NCBI GenBank assembly: GCA_023144005.1
Contig: JAGLGN010000036.1
Coordinates: 1 to 39,737 of the forward strand
Reading direction: 5' to 3'
DNA length: 39,737 nucleotides
DNA from: a bacterium
GTDB lineage: Bacteria > AUK180
A model generated the notes under the pieces. That model was not told where the DNA came from and searched no databases. It was given only the letters and a program-made list of their open reading frames with translations. Shown here one piece after another: positions 39,686 through 39,737 of this stretch. The position numbers and the translations under genes were made by a program. Every line of letters starts with the position of its first letter. Positions within the stretch are counted from its first letter, which is position 1.

Positions 39686-39737
39686 GAATAAAGATTGTTT
39701 AATGGATTTTTGATCCGTCTTTGCTCTCATGTCATTT

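Noticed and set aside
39677..39705. Promoter at the window end starting TTGACA
   Set aside because: No reasonable -10 box at 16-18 bp, and the -35 match is part of a perfect inverted repeat.

Overview
The window looks like chromosome from a Gram-negative, probably fermentative bacterium. It carries a TonB-dependent receptor, a PorV/PorQ-like outer-membrane protein, an OmpA-domain protein, several lipoproteins and a secreted protein with a Por-secretion (type IX) style C-terminal sorting domain. That combination is typical of the FCB superphylum (Bacteroidota, Cloacimonadota, Marinimicrobia and relatives) and nearby candidate phyla. Acetate kinase, a phosphate butyryl/acetyltransferase and 6-phosphofructokinase point to substrate-level phosphorylation. 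I cannot place it more precisely without a tree.

Layout. 1-529: repeat-rich non-coding DNA. 530-1717: a YprB-like DEDD exonuclease. 1790-4328: oligopeptidase F and a C-terminally short ApbE. 4329-4736: repeats. 4743-15833: nine genes head to tail with small gaps or overlaps (ispH, thyX, ackA, a DUF1573 lipoprotein, dnaE, an outer-membrane protein, accA, pfkA, folP). They link isoprenoids, dTMP, acetate formation, replication, fatty acids, glycolysis and folate. 16094-22433: a unit with a consensus promoter and a strong terminator that encodes a TonB receptor, a PorV/PorQ protein and a 948-residue lamin-tail/Ig-repeat surface protein. 22558-23877: thioredoxin lipoprotein. 23921-24087: tRNA-Gln(CUG) and tRNA-Thr(CGU). 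24183-26027: DUF2723 membrane protein. 26077-27726: OmpA protein with a long lysine-rich linker. 27805-29998: nucleotide-sugar dehydrogenase and Ptb. 30281-33972: DUF2520 Rossmann protein and a 991-residue histidine kinase. 33992-38636 (minus strand): dnaG, rpoD and an M23 endopeptidase. 38743-39324: small membrane protein, tRNA-Arg(UCU), tRNA-Glu(CUC). 39325-39737: repeats.

Promoters are easy to read: eight plus-strand sites with TTGACA/TATAAT-like boxes, seven of them spaced by exactly 17 bp. They fit a housekeeping sigma factor like the RpoD encoded here.

The most unusual feature is a family of short, protein-free elements of about 260 bp with imperfect inverted ends (tip GTGTTCTGATTC) and usually TA at the junction, resembling MITEs of the Tc1/mariner-IS630 kind. 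There are two complete copies, three right-end remnants and two places where tips abut head to head. Element tips supply the stop codons of ptb and of the M23 peptidase gene, and other ends lie just upstream of start codons. The elements also carry smaller repeat modules, including a hairpin that shows one compensatory base-pair change between two copies. I see no transposase, CRISPR array, prophage or defence locus in the window.
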